In this document: in pieces, positions 7,676 to 15,697 of the stretch
Position numbering within the stretch: the stretch's first letter is position 1
Layout of the letters: each line of letters starts with the position of its first letter
Assembly (NCBI GenBank): GCA_902774185.1
Contig: CACYHE010000012.1
Location: 1-57,134, forward strand
Direction: 5' to 3'
DNA length: 57,134 bases
From: an uncultured Bacteroidales bacterium
Lineage (GTDB): Bacteria > Bacteroidota > Bacteroidia > Bacteroidales > Paludibacteraceae
Notes under the pieces: generated by a model
The model's database searches: none
Told to the model about the DNA's origin: nothing
What the model saw: the letters and a program-made list of their open reading frames with translations, nothing else
Position numbers and translations under genes: made by a program

Positions 7676-9111
7676 TCCGCCTGCGTTCCGAAGATAGTGT
7701 ATGTTTTGTTTTCGCGTTGGATATAAATCTGTCCGTCCTTCACGAATTTACGAATGGACGATTGACGATTAGACGATTGTACATCTTCTATGCCTTCCTC
7801 ATCATCGCCGTCAAAGTCAATGACCCCGGAGAAATTGAAATTGTAGGTGTTGTAGTTCTCGCAGGTAATGAAACCGTTAATGGTGTAAAGACCGTTGGAC
7901 TTCGTGATGGTCATCTCGCCGGTCGTAGCGTATGAATAGTCCATATAATCTTCGCCGTATTGGAAGAAGGACTCGGTAGTCATGTTACCTTTCTCAATGG
8001 AGTAAGTGCCTACCAGAGCATGGTCGGTCTGCGTGTTGATGTCCAGCGTCAAGTAAATATCTTCATTCGTCTTATCCCAGATATAAAGCGAATACACATA
8101 TTTGCCGGCTTCTGATTCTTCCGGATCAAGTACTACGCTTGCCGTGTCGTAAACCAAGTTGATGGTTTCGGGATCAATCACCTCATTGTCCAGCGGATCG
8201 GGGTTCTCTTCAAAATACACCCTTGCACCGTAACAACTCAAGTTCTTGTCGCAGGTGATGGTCACGCTCATGTCGTTGATGTTACGGATGACCAGAACCG
8301 GATCACCCGCCATCTCGATATTCTCATCCGTGAGGAAAGAGATGAATCCACGGTCGCAACTTGCGCTGAAGTTTTTGCGCACGTTGCCGTTAATGGCAAT
8401 ACCTTTGATGACTTGAGTTGCTGTAAACGTGATCTTTTGATTCGCCATTACACCGAAATAAGCGTCTTCGGTTTTGGAGGCTTTTACGATCGAACCCGAG
8501 TCGCAATGAACGAGGATGTTGCCGTCAATGAAAGCATACTCCTTGTGGAAGATCTGCGTGTCCGGAACATGTATGTATTCCGGCTCTACGTACTCATAGC
8601 TCCAATCCAAGTCATTTTCCGTCGGCAACGGCTGTTCCGGATCTACTATCTCCACGAGGTCGCCGTTGACAACCAACTGCTTGATTCGGCGTTGGCCTTT
8701 GCCGGTTAATGTAAACACCACTTCTTTCGCCTCACCGGTCCATGTATCCACTTTCCAATCGTTCTTGTCGGCAGAAACACCTCCGGAATCCAATTTACCT
8801 GCGTTGGCGCTCAAATCCGCGTATTCCTTATTAGAAGCACTACTCTTGGCGCATACCAATTGAATATTCTTCAATGTCTCGGACGAAGAAACAGTAATGG
8901 TATTATTCAAATACAAACGCATTTCGGGGCTTTGTGTCTCGTAGTCTGTTTTTACTTCCGGTTCGCTTTGACCGTTACCTTGAGCAAGGACTACCGTTAC
9001 TCCGTCTTTCGTTTGATTCATGTCCGCTGCCGCGGTAAACGTAAACTCTGTTCCTGCCAACAGATTAACTGCGCAGAGAACCATCAAAATTGTAGAATAA
9101 ATCTTTTTCAT
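7672..9111 (-). CDS. Secreted protein of unknown function
   Basis: About 479 residues, beginning with a normal signal peptide MKKIYSTILMVLCAVNLLAG; an earlier in-frame ATG at 9144 would add 11 polar residues and is less likely. The mature part is beta-rich: an N-terminal 'TEFTFTAAADMNQTKDGVTV' domain is repeated in looser form near residue 200 (NQKITFTATQVIKGIAING). These resemble cell-surface beta-sandwich modules of Bacteroidales without a known ligand. The C-terminus FVKDGQIYIQRENKTYTIFG resembles the 'KFIxDGQLYI...YNxxG' tails of Bacteroidales surface proteins; whether it is a type IX sorting signal is not certain. An array at 7755-7779 is inserted just before that tail. A promoter lies at 9230-9260. 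Confidence 0.7.
   Translation of the reverse strand: MKKIYSTILMVLCAVNLLAGTEFTFTAAADMNQTKDGVTVVLAQGNGQSEPEVKTDYETQSPEMRLYLNNTITVSSSETLKNIQLVCAKSSASNKEYADLSANAGKLDSGGVSADKNDWKVDTWTGEAKEVVFTLTGKGQRRIKQLVVNGDLVEIVDPEQPLPTENDLDWSYEYVEPEYIHVPDTQIFHKEYAFIDGNILVHCDSGSIVKASKTEDAYFGVMANQKITFTATQVIKGIAINGNVRKNFSASCDRGFISFLTDENIEMAGDPVLVIRNINDMSVTITCDKNLSCYGARVYFEENPDPLDNEVIDPETINLVYDTASVVLDPEESEAGKYVYSLYIWDKTNEDIYLTLDINTQTDHALVGTYSIEKGNMTTESFFQYGEDYMDYSYATTGEMTITKSNGLYTINGFITCENYNTYNFNFSGVIDFDGDDEEGIEDVQSSNRQSSIRKFVKDGQIYIQRENKTYTIFGTQAD
7755..7779. repeat. 7/8-bp array inside the secreted protein gene
   Basis: Three GACGATT units, read on the minus strand as SSNRQSSIR in frame, sit between the globular part and the C-terminal tail. 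Confidence 0.65.
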
Positions 9112-9144
9112 ATTCAATCGGTCTAAATTGTTCCTGTTCTTCAT

Positions 9145-9227
9145 TTATACGATCTCCTGCAATTCGCCGGTTACGTAATCGATGATAAAGCCACGGACGG
9201 TGACGTCTATTTTATGTGCTTTTTCGA
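9145..9227 (-). pseudogene. Carbonic anhydrase C-terminal remnant
   Basis: In one frame the minus strand reads CIEKAHKIDVTVRGFIIDYV, then TGELQEIV and a stop at 9145. VRGFIIDxxTGEL is the characteristic end of short beta-carbonic anhydrases. The rest of the gene, including the zinc ligands, is absent: the remnant begins right at the -7 box of the promoter. The N-terminal remnant of such a gene is at 2869-3044, 6 kb further along the same strand. Confidence 0.6.
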
Positions 9228-9229
9228 TG

Positions 9230-9260
9230 CAAAGGTACTACTTTTTTTGAATATATCCAA
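9230..9260 (-). promoter_or_regulatory. Bacteroidota-type promoter for the secreted protein gene
   Basis: On the minus strand, TTG (9258-9260), 20 bp, then TACCTTTG (9230-9237). It now drives the carbonic anhydrase remnant and the secreted protein gene. Confidence 0.75.
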
Positions 9261-9308
9261 GAAAAATGCAAAGAAATTCCATTTATATGCTAAAATAGGG
9301 GGCAAAAA

Positions 9309-9340
9309 TTTGCATATGTTACGATTTTTTTGTATCTTTG
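9309..9340 (+). promoter_or_regulatory. Orphan Bacteroidota-type promoter
   Basis: TTTG (9309-9312), 20 bp, TATCTTTG (9333-9340) on the plus strand. No gene I can recognise follows. It faces away from the divergent promoter at 9230-9260. Confidence 0.7.
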
Positions 9341-9420
9341 CACACGATTTCTATAAGGCACAATAAAGCGACCTATTCTTGTGCGATTCTTGCAATTACA
9401 ATAAGGTGACGTTGGATGGA

Positions 9421-9464
9421 GCATCCATTCAGCACCCATTGAGCATCCATTCAGCATCCATTGG
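9421..9464. repeat. 11-bp tandem repeat, four units
   Basis: Four units of type GCATCCATTCA, with the last bases varying, lie in the gene-free stretch 9261-9790, downstream of an orphan promoter. Confidence 0.75.
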
Positions 9465-9622
9465 GATAAGGTGGAAACAAGGTGGCAAGTAGGCAATAAT
9501 TCCATTACCACATCCCGAACCATCATCTGCACGAAACCGAGTGCAAAGCCGAAAGTTAACAATCTTTTTTGCCAATAAAAGTACACTTAAGCGGGCTAAG
9601 GCCACTTTTTTCGCTAAAAATC

Positions 9623-9652
9623 TTGCAAGTATGGAAATTTGTAGTACCTTTG
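9623..9652 (+). promoter_or_regulatory. Second orphan promoter, same direction
   Basis: TTG (9623-9625), 19 bp, TACCTTTG (9645-9652) on the plus strand. About 130 bp follow before the end of the converging flavodoxin gene. They contain only broken short frames, for example one ending LYQWLKNKGVAQRHNEGFE before a stop at about 9783, which I cannot assign. The stretch 9261-9790 therefore holds two promoters, one repeat and possibly gene debris. Confidence 0.55.
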
Positions 9653-9790
9653 CACAAGAAGATCCGGACAGTATCACGTTTGTCAAGCCGGACAGGAGTT
9701 TGCATGCCGGTAAGCCGTGTGTGATATCGTGGCAGCGGAGAACTCGCAGATGCTATATCAGTGGTTGAAGAACAAAGGAGTTGCTCAACG

Positions 9791-10300
9791 TCATAACGAA
9801 GGATTTGAGTAATTGGTAGTATTCATCAGGATTCCTTTTTGCCAATTCAGGGTAGGGTAGGTCTTTTTGAGGTAGGCTTCCGCTTCCTCTATACCGCTGG
9901 AACCGCTGGTAGCAAACGGAATCATCGTCTTTCCTTCCAACTGCGGCAGGTTGTTATCGAGCCAGGAGTTGATAATACGCGGACAGATCCCCCACCAGAT
10001 AGGGAAACCGATATAAATCGTGTCGTACGGCGTGACGTCCGTGCATTGTTTGATCATCGGACGCTCTTCGGGGTCGTTCATCTCGAGCGACGAACGGGAC
10101 TTATCGTTCCGCCAATCAAGGTCAGCAGCGGTGTACGGTTCGGCAGGTACTATCTCCCATAAACGGGCACCGTGTTGTTGCGCCAGTTTTGTTGCTGCGC
10201 GTTTGGTGGTTCCCGTGGCAGAGAAATACGCCACTAATGTCTTTGCTTCGATAGATGTCATACAAGCGGCACAGATCAGTGCCAAAAGAATGTGTTTCAT
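9791..10300 (-). CDS. Exported flavodoxin
   Basis: A 169-residue flavodoxin with a signal peptide (MKHILLALICAACMTSIEA), the usual Bacteroidales form that acts in the periplasm or is lipid-bound. The FMN loop is YFSATGTTKRAA (about residues 25-36); GFPIWWGICPRIINSWLDN and FATSGSSGIEEAE are the second and third flavin-binding parts. The end (TTNYSNPSL) is shorter than in most relatives, so the last helix may have been lost into the debris region at 9653-9790. Its ATG overlaps the BASS stop by 4 bp, so the two are translationally coupled. Confidence 0.85.
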   Translation of the reverse strand: MKHILLALICAACMTSIEAKTLVAYFSATGTTKRAATKLAQQHGARLWEIVPAEPYTAADLDWRNDKSRSSLEMNDPEERPMIKQCTDVTPYDTIYIGFPIWWGICPRIINSWLDNNLPQLEGKTMIPFATSGSSGIEEAEAYLKKTYPTLNWQKGILMNTTNYSNPSL

Positions 10301-11163
10301 AATTTTTGTATTTTAGTGACTCCTACGTACGCCAGGAGTATGAGGTTCATCATCAACGCATAGATGATGGCTGGGATGGCGATGACCTCGTTGTTGAAGA
10401 TGAGCGGACTGCAGGCGATGGTGATCGCTTGTGCGGCATTCTGCATGCCGATCTCAATGACGAGGGTACGCCGTTCTTTGGTCGTCAGTTTCAAAAGCCA
10501 TGCGAGCAAGGCTCCGCAGCCGGTTGTTGTCAGAATAAGTGCGGTCATCGTCAGCCCCAAGGATGCGAACTCGTTCACGATGGTCTGCTTGTGTTGGAAG
10601 AAGAACACCGTTACCAATAACACCAATGCCGGCATGGCGATGCGTTTGAGTACGTTGTGTATTTTTTGTGCCGTCTGTTCGCGGAAGATATTCACCACAA
10701 ATCCGATGGAGATGGGAACGACCATCAGTACGATGTTTTGTATCAAGAGATTGCCGATAGGCAGATGGATGTCCGTTGTTTCTCCTACGCTATCCGTTAC
10801 CCACGCCATGATAAGCGGTAAGGTGAAGAGGGTGATGATACTGCTGCATGCGGTCAGTGTCACCGACAGTGCCACATCGCCCTTCGCCAACATTGAGAAG
10901 ACATTGCTTGAACTGCCGCCGGGACTGCATGCAACGAGCATGATGCCGATGATAAATAAAGATGAAAGATGAAAGTTGAAAGTTGAAAGGACTTCAATAA
11001 TTCCCCATGCGATGAGCGGCAACAGGATGATTTGCCCGATGAGGCCTATAAGCACCGGTTTCGGACGTTGCCCGATGAGTTTAAAATCCTGCGGCTTGAG
11101 CGTCAGGCCCAAGTCGAACATCAGTATTGTCAGTATCGGCAGGACAATAAATATCGCGTTCAT
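10297..11163 (-). CDS. BASS family transporter, copy 2
   Basis: A second bile acid:sodium symporter family protein (288 residues, nine or ten membrane segments). The CSPGGSSSNVF motif (about residues 78-88) matches the family crossover motif seen as CPGGTASN in copy 1. It starts at MNAIFIVLPILTILMFDLGL, lacking the first helix of copy 1, so it may have lost a short N-terminus. A 7-bp array is translated within a loop as VLSTFNFHLSS. Both ends overlap neighbours by 4 bp (ATGA): with the flavodoxin at 10297-10300 and with the small secreted protein at 11160-11163. The substrate is unknown. Confidence 0.85.
   Translation of the reverse strand: MNAIFIVLPILTILMFDLGLTLKPQDFKLIGQRPKPVLIGLIGQIILLPLIAWGIIEVLSTFNFHLSSLFIIGIMLVACSPGGSSSNVFSMLAKGDVALSVTLTACSSIITLFTLPLIMAWVTDSVGETTDIHLPIGNLLIQNIVLMVVPISIGFVVNIFREQTAQKIHNVLKRIAMPALVLLVTVFFFQHKQTIVNEFASLGLTMTALILTTTGCGALLAWLLKLTTKERRTLVIEIGMQNAAQAITIACSPLIFNNEVIAIPAIIYALMMNLILLAYVGVTKIQKL
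10961..10990. repeat. 7-bp array inside BASS copy 2
   Basis: Four units, GATGAAA twice then GTTGAAA twice, are translated in frame on the minus strand as STFNFHLSS in a membrane-protein loop where copy 1 has only SLPQE. Confidence 0.8.
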
Positions 11164-11603
11164 TGTTGTTCTTTATCCGAGAAGATATACTCGTACACCT
11201 TGACGGAGTAGAGTTTGCCATTAGGCAGGTAGTTATACTGCTTGGCTTTGGTCCCGTTCTCGTTCCACTCATATTTGCGGATACGCACAGGGCGATTACG
11301 GTCGTTGTACTCAACCTCTTCAATCACTTTGCCGGTGAGATCGTCATAGGTGCTGGTGACGCGCCATTTCTGACCATAGGTAGCGTACTCGATCTCTTCT
11401 ATACAACGACCTTGTTCGTCGTAGATCTTGATACGGTCCAACCAACGTGTTTTTGTTTTGGAGTCGGTGTTCCACTCTTTGACGGTGAGGTTCTTATGCC
11501 GTTCCCGTTTTGCTAACTGCTCAGGTGTTAACAGGCTCTGCGCGGAAAGTGAAAGGTGAAAAGTGAAAAGTGAAAGGACAAATATACTAATAAACCGTTT
11601 CAT
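11160..11603 (-). CDS. Small secreted protein with YD/MORN-like repeats
   Basis: A 147-residue exported protein. Its signal peptide (MKRFISIFVLSLFTFHLSLS) is partly made from a 7-bp repeat. The mature part has repeated short strands of type 'xxYDxxGRCIEEIEY', 'TYDDLTGKVIEEVEYN', 'EWNENGTKAKQYNYLPNGKL', as in YD/RHS-like or MORN-variant proteins of Bacteroidota. The function is unknown. Its end overlaps the BASS start by 4 bp. It follows the DUF4353 gene after a 40-bp array-filled gap and may be the distal end of that operon. Confidence 0.65.
   Translation of the reverse strand: MKRFISIFVLSLFTFHLSLSAQSLLTPEQLAKRERHKNLTVKEWNTDSKTKTRWLDRIKIYDEQGRCIEEIEYATYGQKWRVTSTYDDLTGKVIEEVEYNDRNRPVRIRKYEWNENGTKAKQYNYLPNGKLYSVKVYEYIFSDKEQQ
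11545..11577. repeat. 7-bp array inside a signal peptide
   Basis: Four to five GTGAAAG/GTGAAAA units form the minus-strand codons LFTFHLSLS of the small secreted protein's signal peptide. The hydrophobic core is thus repeat-made. Confidence 0.8.
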
Positions 11604-11610
11604 AACTTAT

Positions 11611-11652
11611 CAAATGATTAAATGGTAAATGACAAATGGTAAATGGTTAATG
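11611..11652. repeat. 7-bp array between genes
   Basis: AAATGGT-type units fill the space between the small secreted protein and the DUF4353 gene and contain the latter's stop codon (11647-11649). Confidence 0.75.
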
Positions 11653-13206
11653 TCCTCCGGGGCGGCCACCACCGCTATAGGACGAGAGTGTGACTTCAGA
11701 ACCGCCGCTATAGGAAGCAGGGTAGTACGCCATGCCGTTGAAGATGGCGGTTCCGGAAGGGCTGACGGATTTGTATAACTTAGGTTGGGATGCCCCGGAC
11801 ACGACGAGGGTAGAGGCATTGGAACTTGGGGTCTTGAAGGCAAAGGTGTTGTCTCCGACTTTCATCGCGAACCAGGTGTTCGAACTGCCGGAGGCTTGGT
11901 AACATGTCTGTGACAGGCTGGCACCGCCTTCGAGCGAACCGACCGCCACGATGGTACCTCCGGTGACATACAGTTTCTTTCCTTCTTCGGAATTGGCATC
12001 GATCGCCACTTCGGGGCTGCGTGAACCGATGGCATAGATCAGACCGCCTTTGATATAGCAGTTACCATTGGCATCGATACCGTCATTGCTTGTAGAGTAA
12101 GCGCAGACGTAACCGCCGGAGATGGTAAGGTCCCCGCCTGCATTGATGGCGTCGTCTGCCGATTGTGCATAGAGCGTACCACCGGTGATGGTGATTGTTC
12201 CTTTAGCTTCGATGGCTTCGGGACTGCTAGAGGAAGACGAACCTCCGCCCCACCAGTTATTGCCTCCGGGACCTCCACCTCCGGGACCTCCGCCGGAAGA
12301 CGCAGCGCCGGTACAGATGGCTTTGATTTCTCCGCCGGTGATACGCAGGTTAGCTTTGGACTTGATGCACTTGTACTCGCTACTGATGTTGATCGTTCCT
12401 CCGCTGATGAAGATACCGCCTGTTGAATCGACGATACCTTTGTCAGTTGCCGTGATGTTGAGTGTGCCGCCGGTGATGGAGATGATCGAGTCGGATTGCA
12501 AACCGTCGTTCCCTGCATTGATGGTAGCCGTACCTCCATAGATGTAGATACCGTCGTTGGCGTGCAGACCGTCGGTCGAGGCGGTGAGGTGAAGGGTGCC
12601 TGTCAGTTCTTCCGTCAGGTGGATATAGTCATCCGATGCCATGGCATGTTTGTAGTTGCCTTTGACGGTGAGCGAACCGGCTCCGGAAAGGACGATCTGT
12701 CCTTCGCTGAAGAAAGCCGCTTTGCGGTCAGCGTCTGTCGAAGAGGCATACGGCGAACCGTCCGTAAGGGTGTTCGTGCCGTTGATGACAAGGAAACATT
12801 TCTTATGGCACTGGTTGTTGATTGCGGGTCCGTTGGAGCAGGTCAGCGTCAGACCGTCCAAGGTGATGTTATGGCGGTACACACCGTAGATAGACAGTTG
12901 TCCCGTTCCGTTACCGGACAGGAGATAGACGATGTGTGTCTCCGTAACGGAAGAGTTGACGGTGACATAACCGTTGCTGTTGGTTATCTGAATACTATCA
13001 TGCGCTCCGGTGATGGTAGCAGACGCACCGTTCCATACGATCTGAATGGTGTCAGACCAGTTCTGTTCATCCACTTTATCGTCTTCGATACCGGTGTCTC
13101 CTTCGACATCCGTAGTGGTCGTATCGGTCGGTGTGTTCCGTTCCGTGCAGGCAAAAAAAGCCATCATCACTGCCACAAGGGGCAGTATAAACCAAAATTT
13201 TCTCAT
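11647..13206 (-). CDS. DUF4353 carbohydrate-binding-domain lipoprotein
   Basis: About 519 residues. The start is taken at 13206 (MRKFWFILPLVAVMMAFFAC) because it gives a clean signal peptide II with lipobox FFAC; the ATG at 13218 lies in a repeat. The mature protein is a right-handed beta-helix-like run of short turns (ITGGTLxI, ISGGxI, TKGGxI, from about residue 60 to 420), broken by a Gly/Pro/Ser linker (GPGGGGPGGNNWWGGG, near residue 315). It is annotated in databases as a carbohydrate-binding domain protein without a proven ligand. It is the last clear gene of the cluster with VTC, DUF4956 and DUF2490, which recurs together in Bacteroidota and, in related form, in Firmicutes. Confidence 0.85.
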   Translation of the reverse strand: MRKFWFILPLVAVMMAFFACTERNTPTDTTTTDVEGDTGIEDDKVDEQNWSDTIQIVWNGASATITGAHDSIQITNSNGYVTVNSSVTETHIVYLLSGNGTGQLSIYGVYRHNITLDGLTLTCSNGPAINNQCHKKCFLVINGTNTLTDGSPYASSTDADRKAAFFSEGQIVLSGAGSLTVKGNYKHAMASDDYIHLTEELTGTLHLTASTDGLHANDGIYIYGGTATINAGNDGLQSDSIISITGGTLNITATDKGIVDSTGGIFISGGTINISSEYKCIKSKANLRITGGEIKAICTGAASSGGGPGGGGPGGNNWWGGGSSSSSSPEAIEAKGTITITGGTLYAQSADDAINAGGDLTISGGYVCAYSTSNDGIDANGNCYIKGGLIYAIGSRSPEVAIDANSEEGKKLYVTGGTIVAVGSLEGGASLSQTCYQASGSSNTWFAMKVGDNTFAFKTPSSNASTLVVSGASQPKLYKSVSPSGTAIFNGMAYYPASYSGGSEVTLSSYSGGGRPGGH

Positions 13207-13227
13207 TTCAAATTTCAAATATCAATT
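13204..13227. repeat. 7-bp array at the DUF4353 gene start
   Basis: Three to four units of type TTTGAAA/TTGATAT on the minus strand lead into the start codon region (MKFEMRKF). Confidence 0.65.
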
Positions 13228-13231
13228 TTTT

Positions 13232-14110
13232 TTAGTCTTTATCTGCAAAATGATAACTGATACCGATAAGGTGCATCAAGGTGCGCTGTTCGGTCAGATG
13301 GATCGTTTGTTTCTTGGGTTTGACATTGATGTCTCGGTCATACCTATATTGGAAACGATAGGAGAAATCCAAGGAGTTACGCCTATCTAACCGCCAGGTC
13401 ACGCCGATACCTGTTCGGATATACCGGATATACTGACGACCGGTATTGGCGGTGTTATTGGCGGCGTAGTATTGTTGGAGAGGGTTCGCGTTGAGCGTGT
13501 TCTCCAATTCACACCACAGGTAGGGTTTGAGCGGTTTGCTTACTGCATGGTACGCCACTTCGATCTTCGATCGCAGGTACCAGTTGGCGCGGTTATCTTC
13601 GTAATACCCTGTTTCCGTATGTTGGTCCAGATTGTCCATGCGGATCTCCGTCAACACGCGTTCACGCAAACCGAAGGACCAGTTCTCATAGCGGTAGGAA
13701 CCATGCAGACTGAAGAACGCACGATGCCGCATGAACTGCTTGACGGCCAGCGTATCTTTGTTGGTCAGTTTGAGCGTATAACCTATATCGCCTTTGAGAT
13801 ACGCGAACTGCGGATGCTTGTAACTAAGCGTGAGGGTAGTGTAGGACTTGTTAAAACGCGGTCCTGTCAACGAAGTGGTGGTAGCCGAAGCGGTCTCTTT
13901 GGTCACATTAGAGACCATGTCAAAACGGAGATCTTCGGCTAAACGCAAACCCAAACCGTTCTTCCACTTCTTACCATAGCTCGCCTCTACCCGCAGTTGG
14001 GCTGCGTGTTTGTCCTTATTCTGCGTGGAGCTATAGTCCCAGGCGTGCGCAGGTACAGAGCACAGAATACAGAACACAGAACACAGACCGATAATGGATA
14101 CGCGTCTCAT
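13232..14110 (-). CDS. DUF2490 outer-membrane protein
   Basis: A 292-residue exported protein with alternating strands rich in Tyr, Trp and Arg (WYLRSKIEVAYHAV, LSYKHPQFAYLKGDIGYTLK), expected to be an outer-membrane beta-barrel. Its signal peptide MRRVSIIGLCSVFCILCSVP contains the ACAGAAC-type repeat array in place of ordinary hydrophobic codons. Such barrels accompany VTC/DUF4956 genes. The start overlaps the DUF4956 stop by 4 bp. The role is unknown; a surface partner for the DUF4353 lipoprotein is an inference from position only. Confidence 0.78.
   Translation of the reverse strand: MRRVSIIGLCSVFCILCSVPAHAWDYSSTQNKDKHAAQLRVEASYGKKWKNGLGLRLAEDLRFDMVSNVTKETASATTTSLTGPRFNKSYTTLTLSYKHPQFAYLKGDIGYTLKLTNKDTLAVKQFMRHRAFFSLHGSYRYENWSFGLRERVLTEIRMDNLDQHTETGYYEDNRANWYLRSKIEVAYHAVSKPLKPYLWCELENTLNANPLQQYYAANNTANTGRQYIRYIRTGIGVTWRLDRRNSLDFSYRFQYRYDRDINVKPKKQTIHLTEQRTLMHLIGISYHFADKD
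14054..14089. repeat. 7-bp array, ACAGAAC family, in a signal peptide
   Basis: Five units run from AGAGCACAGA to CACAGACC. The same two ends delimit related copies in thiL (26191-26231) and nrnA (51885-51918). Confidence 0.8.
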
Positions 14111-14862
14111 TTGAATTTCGTTATTTGGTCAATACTGTTGACGGTTTTACCTTTCTCTAACGGATAGGTCATCTTGATATACGCCACGTCCCGAAGGAAG
14201 TCGATATGGCCTATCTCGATGTCCAGCACTTTGAGTCCGGTACGCTCTTCGAGGTCAGCAATGAGGGCTGCACGGTTCTCGGGTTTGATGTTCTCTATCT
14301 TCTCATAGAGGATGATCTTCGTGGAGATCCGTTTGCGTCCCTGCCATGCTTCGAAACCGAGCGCCAAGAGGAGTATGACGATATTGGCGAACAGCAACAA
14401 ATACCATGCCAGACCGTCCGCTTTAAGGCTGAGTGAGTTGATGACCGACACGGCGATGATGAGGAACATATAGTTCATCTCCCTGATAGGTACGGTCTCG
14501 GTGCGGTAACGGATCATGCCGAAGATAGCGAACAGACCGAGTACGAAGCCCGTCTGGATGTCCAAGATTTGCATCAACCACAGCAGTACAAACATGCCCG
14601 ATGAGAAGAGCATGAACTGTACATAGTAATCACGACGACGCGAATAGCGATAGTAGATACCGTAGATGAGGATCCACGTCACCAGCAGGTTGAATAGGAA
14701 CATCAAGGGCATGGTGATCAGGTTCTCACTCACATGCAGGAAATCCGCAATATTGTGCATCAGATACGAGATACTGTCGCTGGTACCAAAACGCGCAGCG
14801 ATGTCCGGATCGTTCTCAAGGAACTCCAAAGTCGGGTTGGCTAAATCAACTTGAAATAACAT
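14107..14862 (-). CDS. DUF4956 membrane protein
   Basis: A 251-residue protein with three to four membrane segments in the first 150 residues (near LMFLFNLLVTWILIYGIYY, FVLLWLMQI, YMFLIIAVSVINSL, WYLLLFANIVILLLAL) and a cytoplasmic C-terminal domain (IENIKPENRAALIADLEERTG). FGMIRYRTETVPIREMNYMF is the family's conserved region. The family sits beside VTC polyphosphate-polymerase-domain genes in many phyla, so it may help polymer handling or export; this is not proven. A repeat array is just upstream of the ATG. Confidence 0.83.
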   Translation of the reverse strand: MLFQVDLANPTLEFLENDPDIAARFGTSDSISYLMHNIADFLHVSENLITMPLMFLFNLLVTWILIYGIYYRYSRRRDYYVQFMLFSSGMFVLLWLMQILDIQTGFVLGLFAIFGMIRYRTETVPIREMNYMFLIIAVSVINSLSLKADGLAWYLLLFANIVILLLALGFEAWQGRKRISTKIILYEKIENIKPENRAALIADLEERTGLKVLDIEIGHIDFLRDVAYIKMTYPLEKGKTVNSIDQITKFK

Positions 14863-14878
14863 ATTATTTACGATTTAA

Positions 14879-14925
14879 ACATTTACCATGTACCATTTAT
14901 TGGGCCATTTAGTCATTTAGTAATT
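14879..14925. repeat. 7-bp array between VTC and DUF4956 genes
   Basis: Degenerate AAATGGT/AAATGAC units fill the gap, from just after the VTC stop to about 16 bp before the DUF4956 start codon. Confidence 0.65.
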
Positions 14926-15697
14926 TTTCTATTAAGCGGATCTTTTTCTTGAACCGGTTGGCTTTTATGCCATGGGTAGTGAGGGCAGTACCGATACAGT
15001 ACTTACTGATTTTAAACGGGTGGATACGGTGGTCCAGCATGATATGCGTCATCTTGGAAGGTACGTTGCCGTCCCGTTTGAGTTCGATGATGACGAGTTC
15101 GCTGTAGGTCTTCTTCTCGCCGCTCACCATATTGTCCCATACTAAGTCCATGTCGATGGTCAGCCGTTCGGTCTTGGCTTTGTTGACCAGCGTGATGCGG
15201 TGAAACATTGTGCGCAGTTTCGGACTTAACTCACTCCATACGTACCTGCTCTTTGCCTCTATATAATCCGCTACGCTCCATAGGGAATGCCTGCTTTGTC
15301 CGAATGTCTCTCCGTTGATGTCGAACCCCGGTACGGAGATCCGTTTCTTCTTCGTACGCCCTTTGTTGTTCTTGCGTTTGATCTCCAAGAACGTGAGGTT
15401 GCTATCCACATACTGCCGTACCCGTATCTTCTGCCGAACGAGTTGCCTGTCGTGATGGCGGATGTACATATCGAGTGTGTCGGTATCGTAGTATATCGTG
15501 TCATAGGATGCGATCCGTTTGCCGTCTATCTCCTGCACGTAGTAATCGGCTTTGGCGGCCTGTAAGATAAGCGGAAGAACCGCCATCGGCACGACGTACT
15601 TCGTGTCGATACGGTTCATTAGTTTTACTCCCTCCATTTGCGCCAGACTAATCGGCTCAAAGGATTGGACTATGTGTGCGATATCTTGCATCGTCAT
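14909..15697 (-). CDS. Polyphosphate polymerase (VTC) domain protein
   Basis: About 262 residues, a cytoplasmic triphosphate-tunnel enzyme; in yeast Vtc4 this fold makes polyphosphate from ATP. Tunnel residues typical of the family are visible: NRIDTKYVVP near the start, KIRVRQYVDSNLTFLEIKRK in the middle, and ELVIIELKRDG near the end. Of three start codons (15709, 15703, 15697) the last is preferred because it overlaps the DUF1294 stop as ATGA. The product and acceptor in this organism are unknown. Gene order DUF1294, VTC, DUF4956, DUF2490, DUF4353 suggests an envelope polymer system. Confidence 0.85.
   Translation of the reverse strand: MTMQDIAHIVQSFEPISLAQMEGVKLMNRIDTKYVVPMAVLPLILQAAKADYYVQEIDGKRIASYDTIYYDTDTLDMYIRHHDRQLVRQKIRVRQYVDSNLTFLEIKRKNNKGRTKKKRISVPGFDINGETFGQSRHSLWSVADYIEAKSRYVWSELSPKLRTMFHRITLVNKAKTERLTIDMDLVWDNMVSGEKKTYSELVIIELKRDGNVPSKMTHIMLDHRIHPFKISKYCIGTALTTHGIKANRFKKKIRLIEKLLND

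Noticed and set aside
9541-9768. 75-codon ORF on the plus strand
   Set aside because: The start is upstream of the promoter at 9623-9652 and the protein resembles nothing; more likely non-coding debris.
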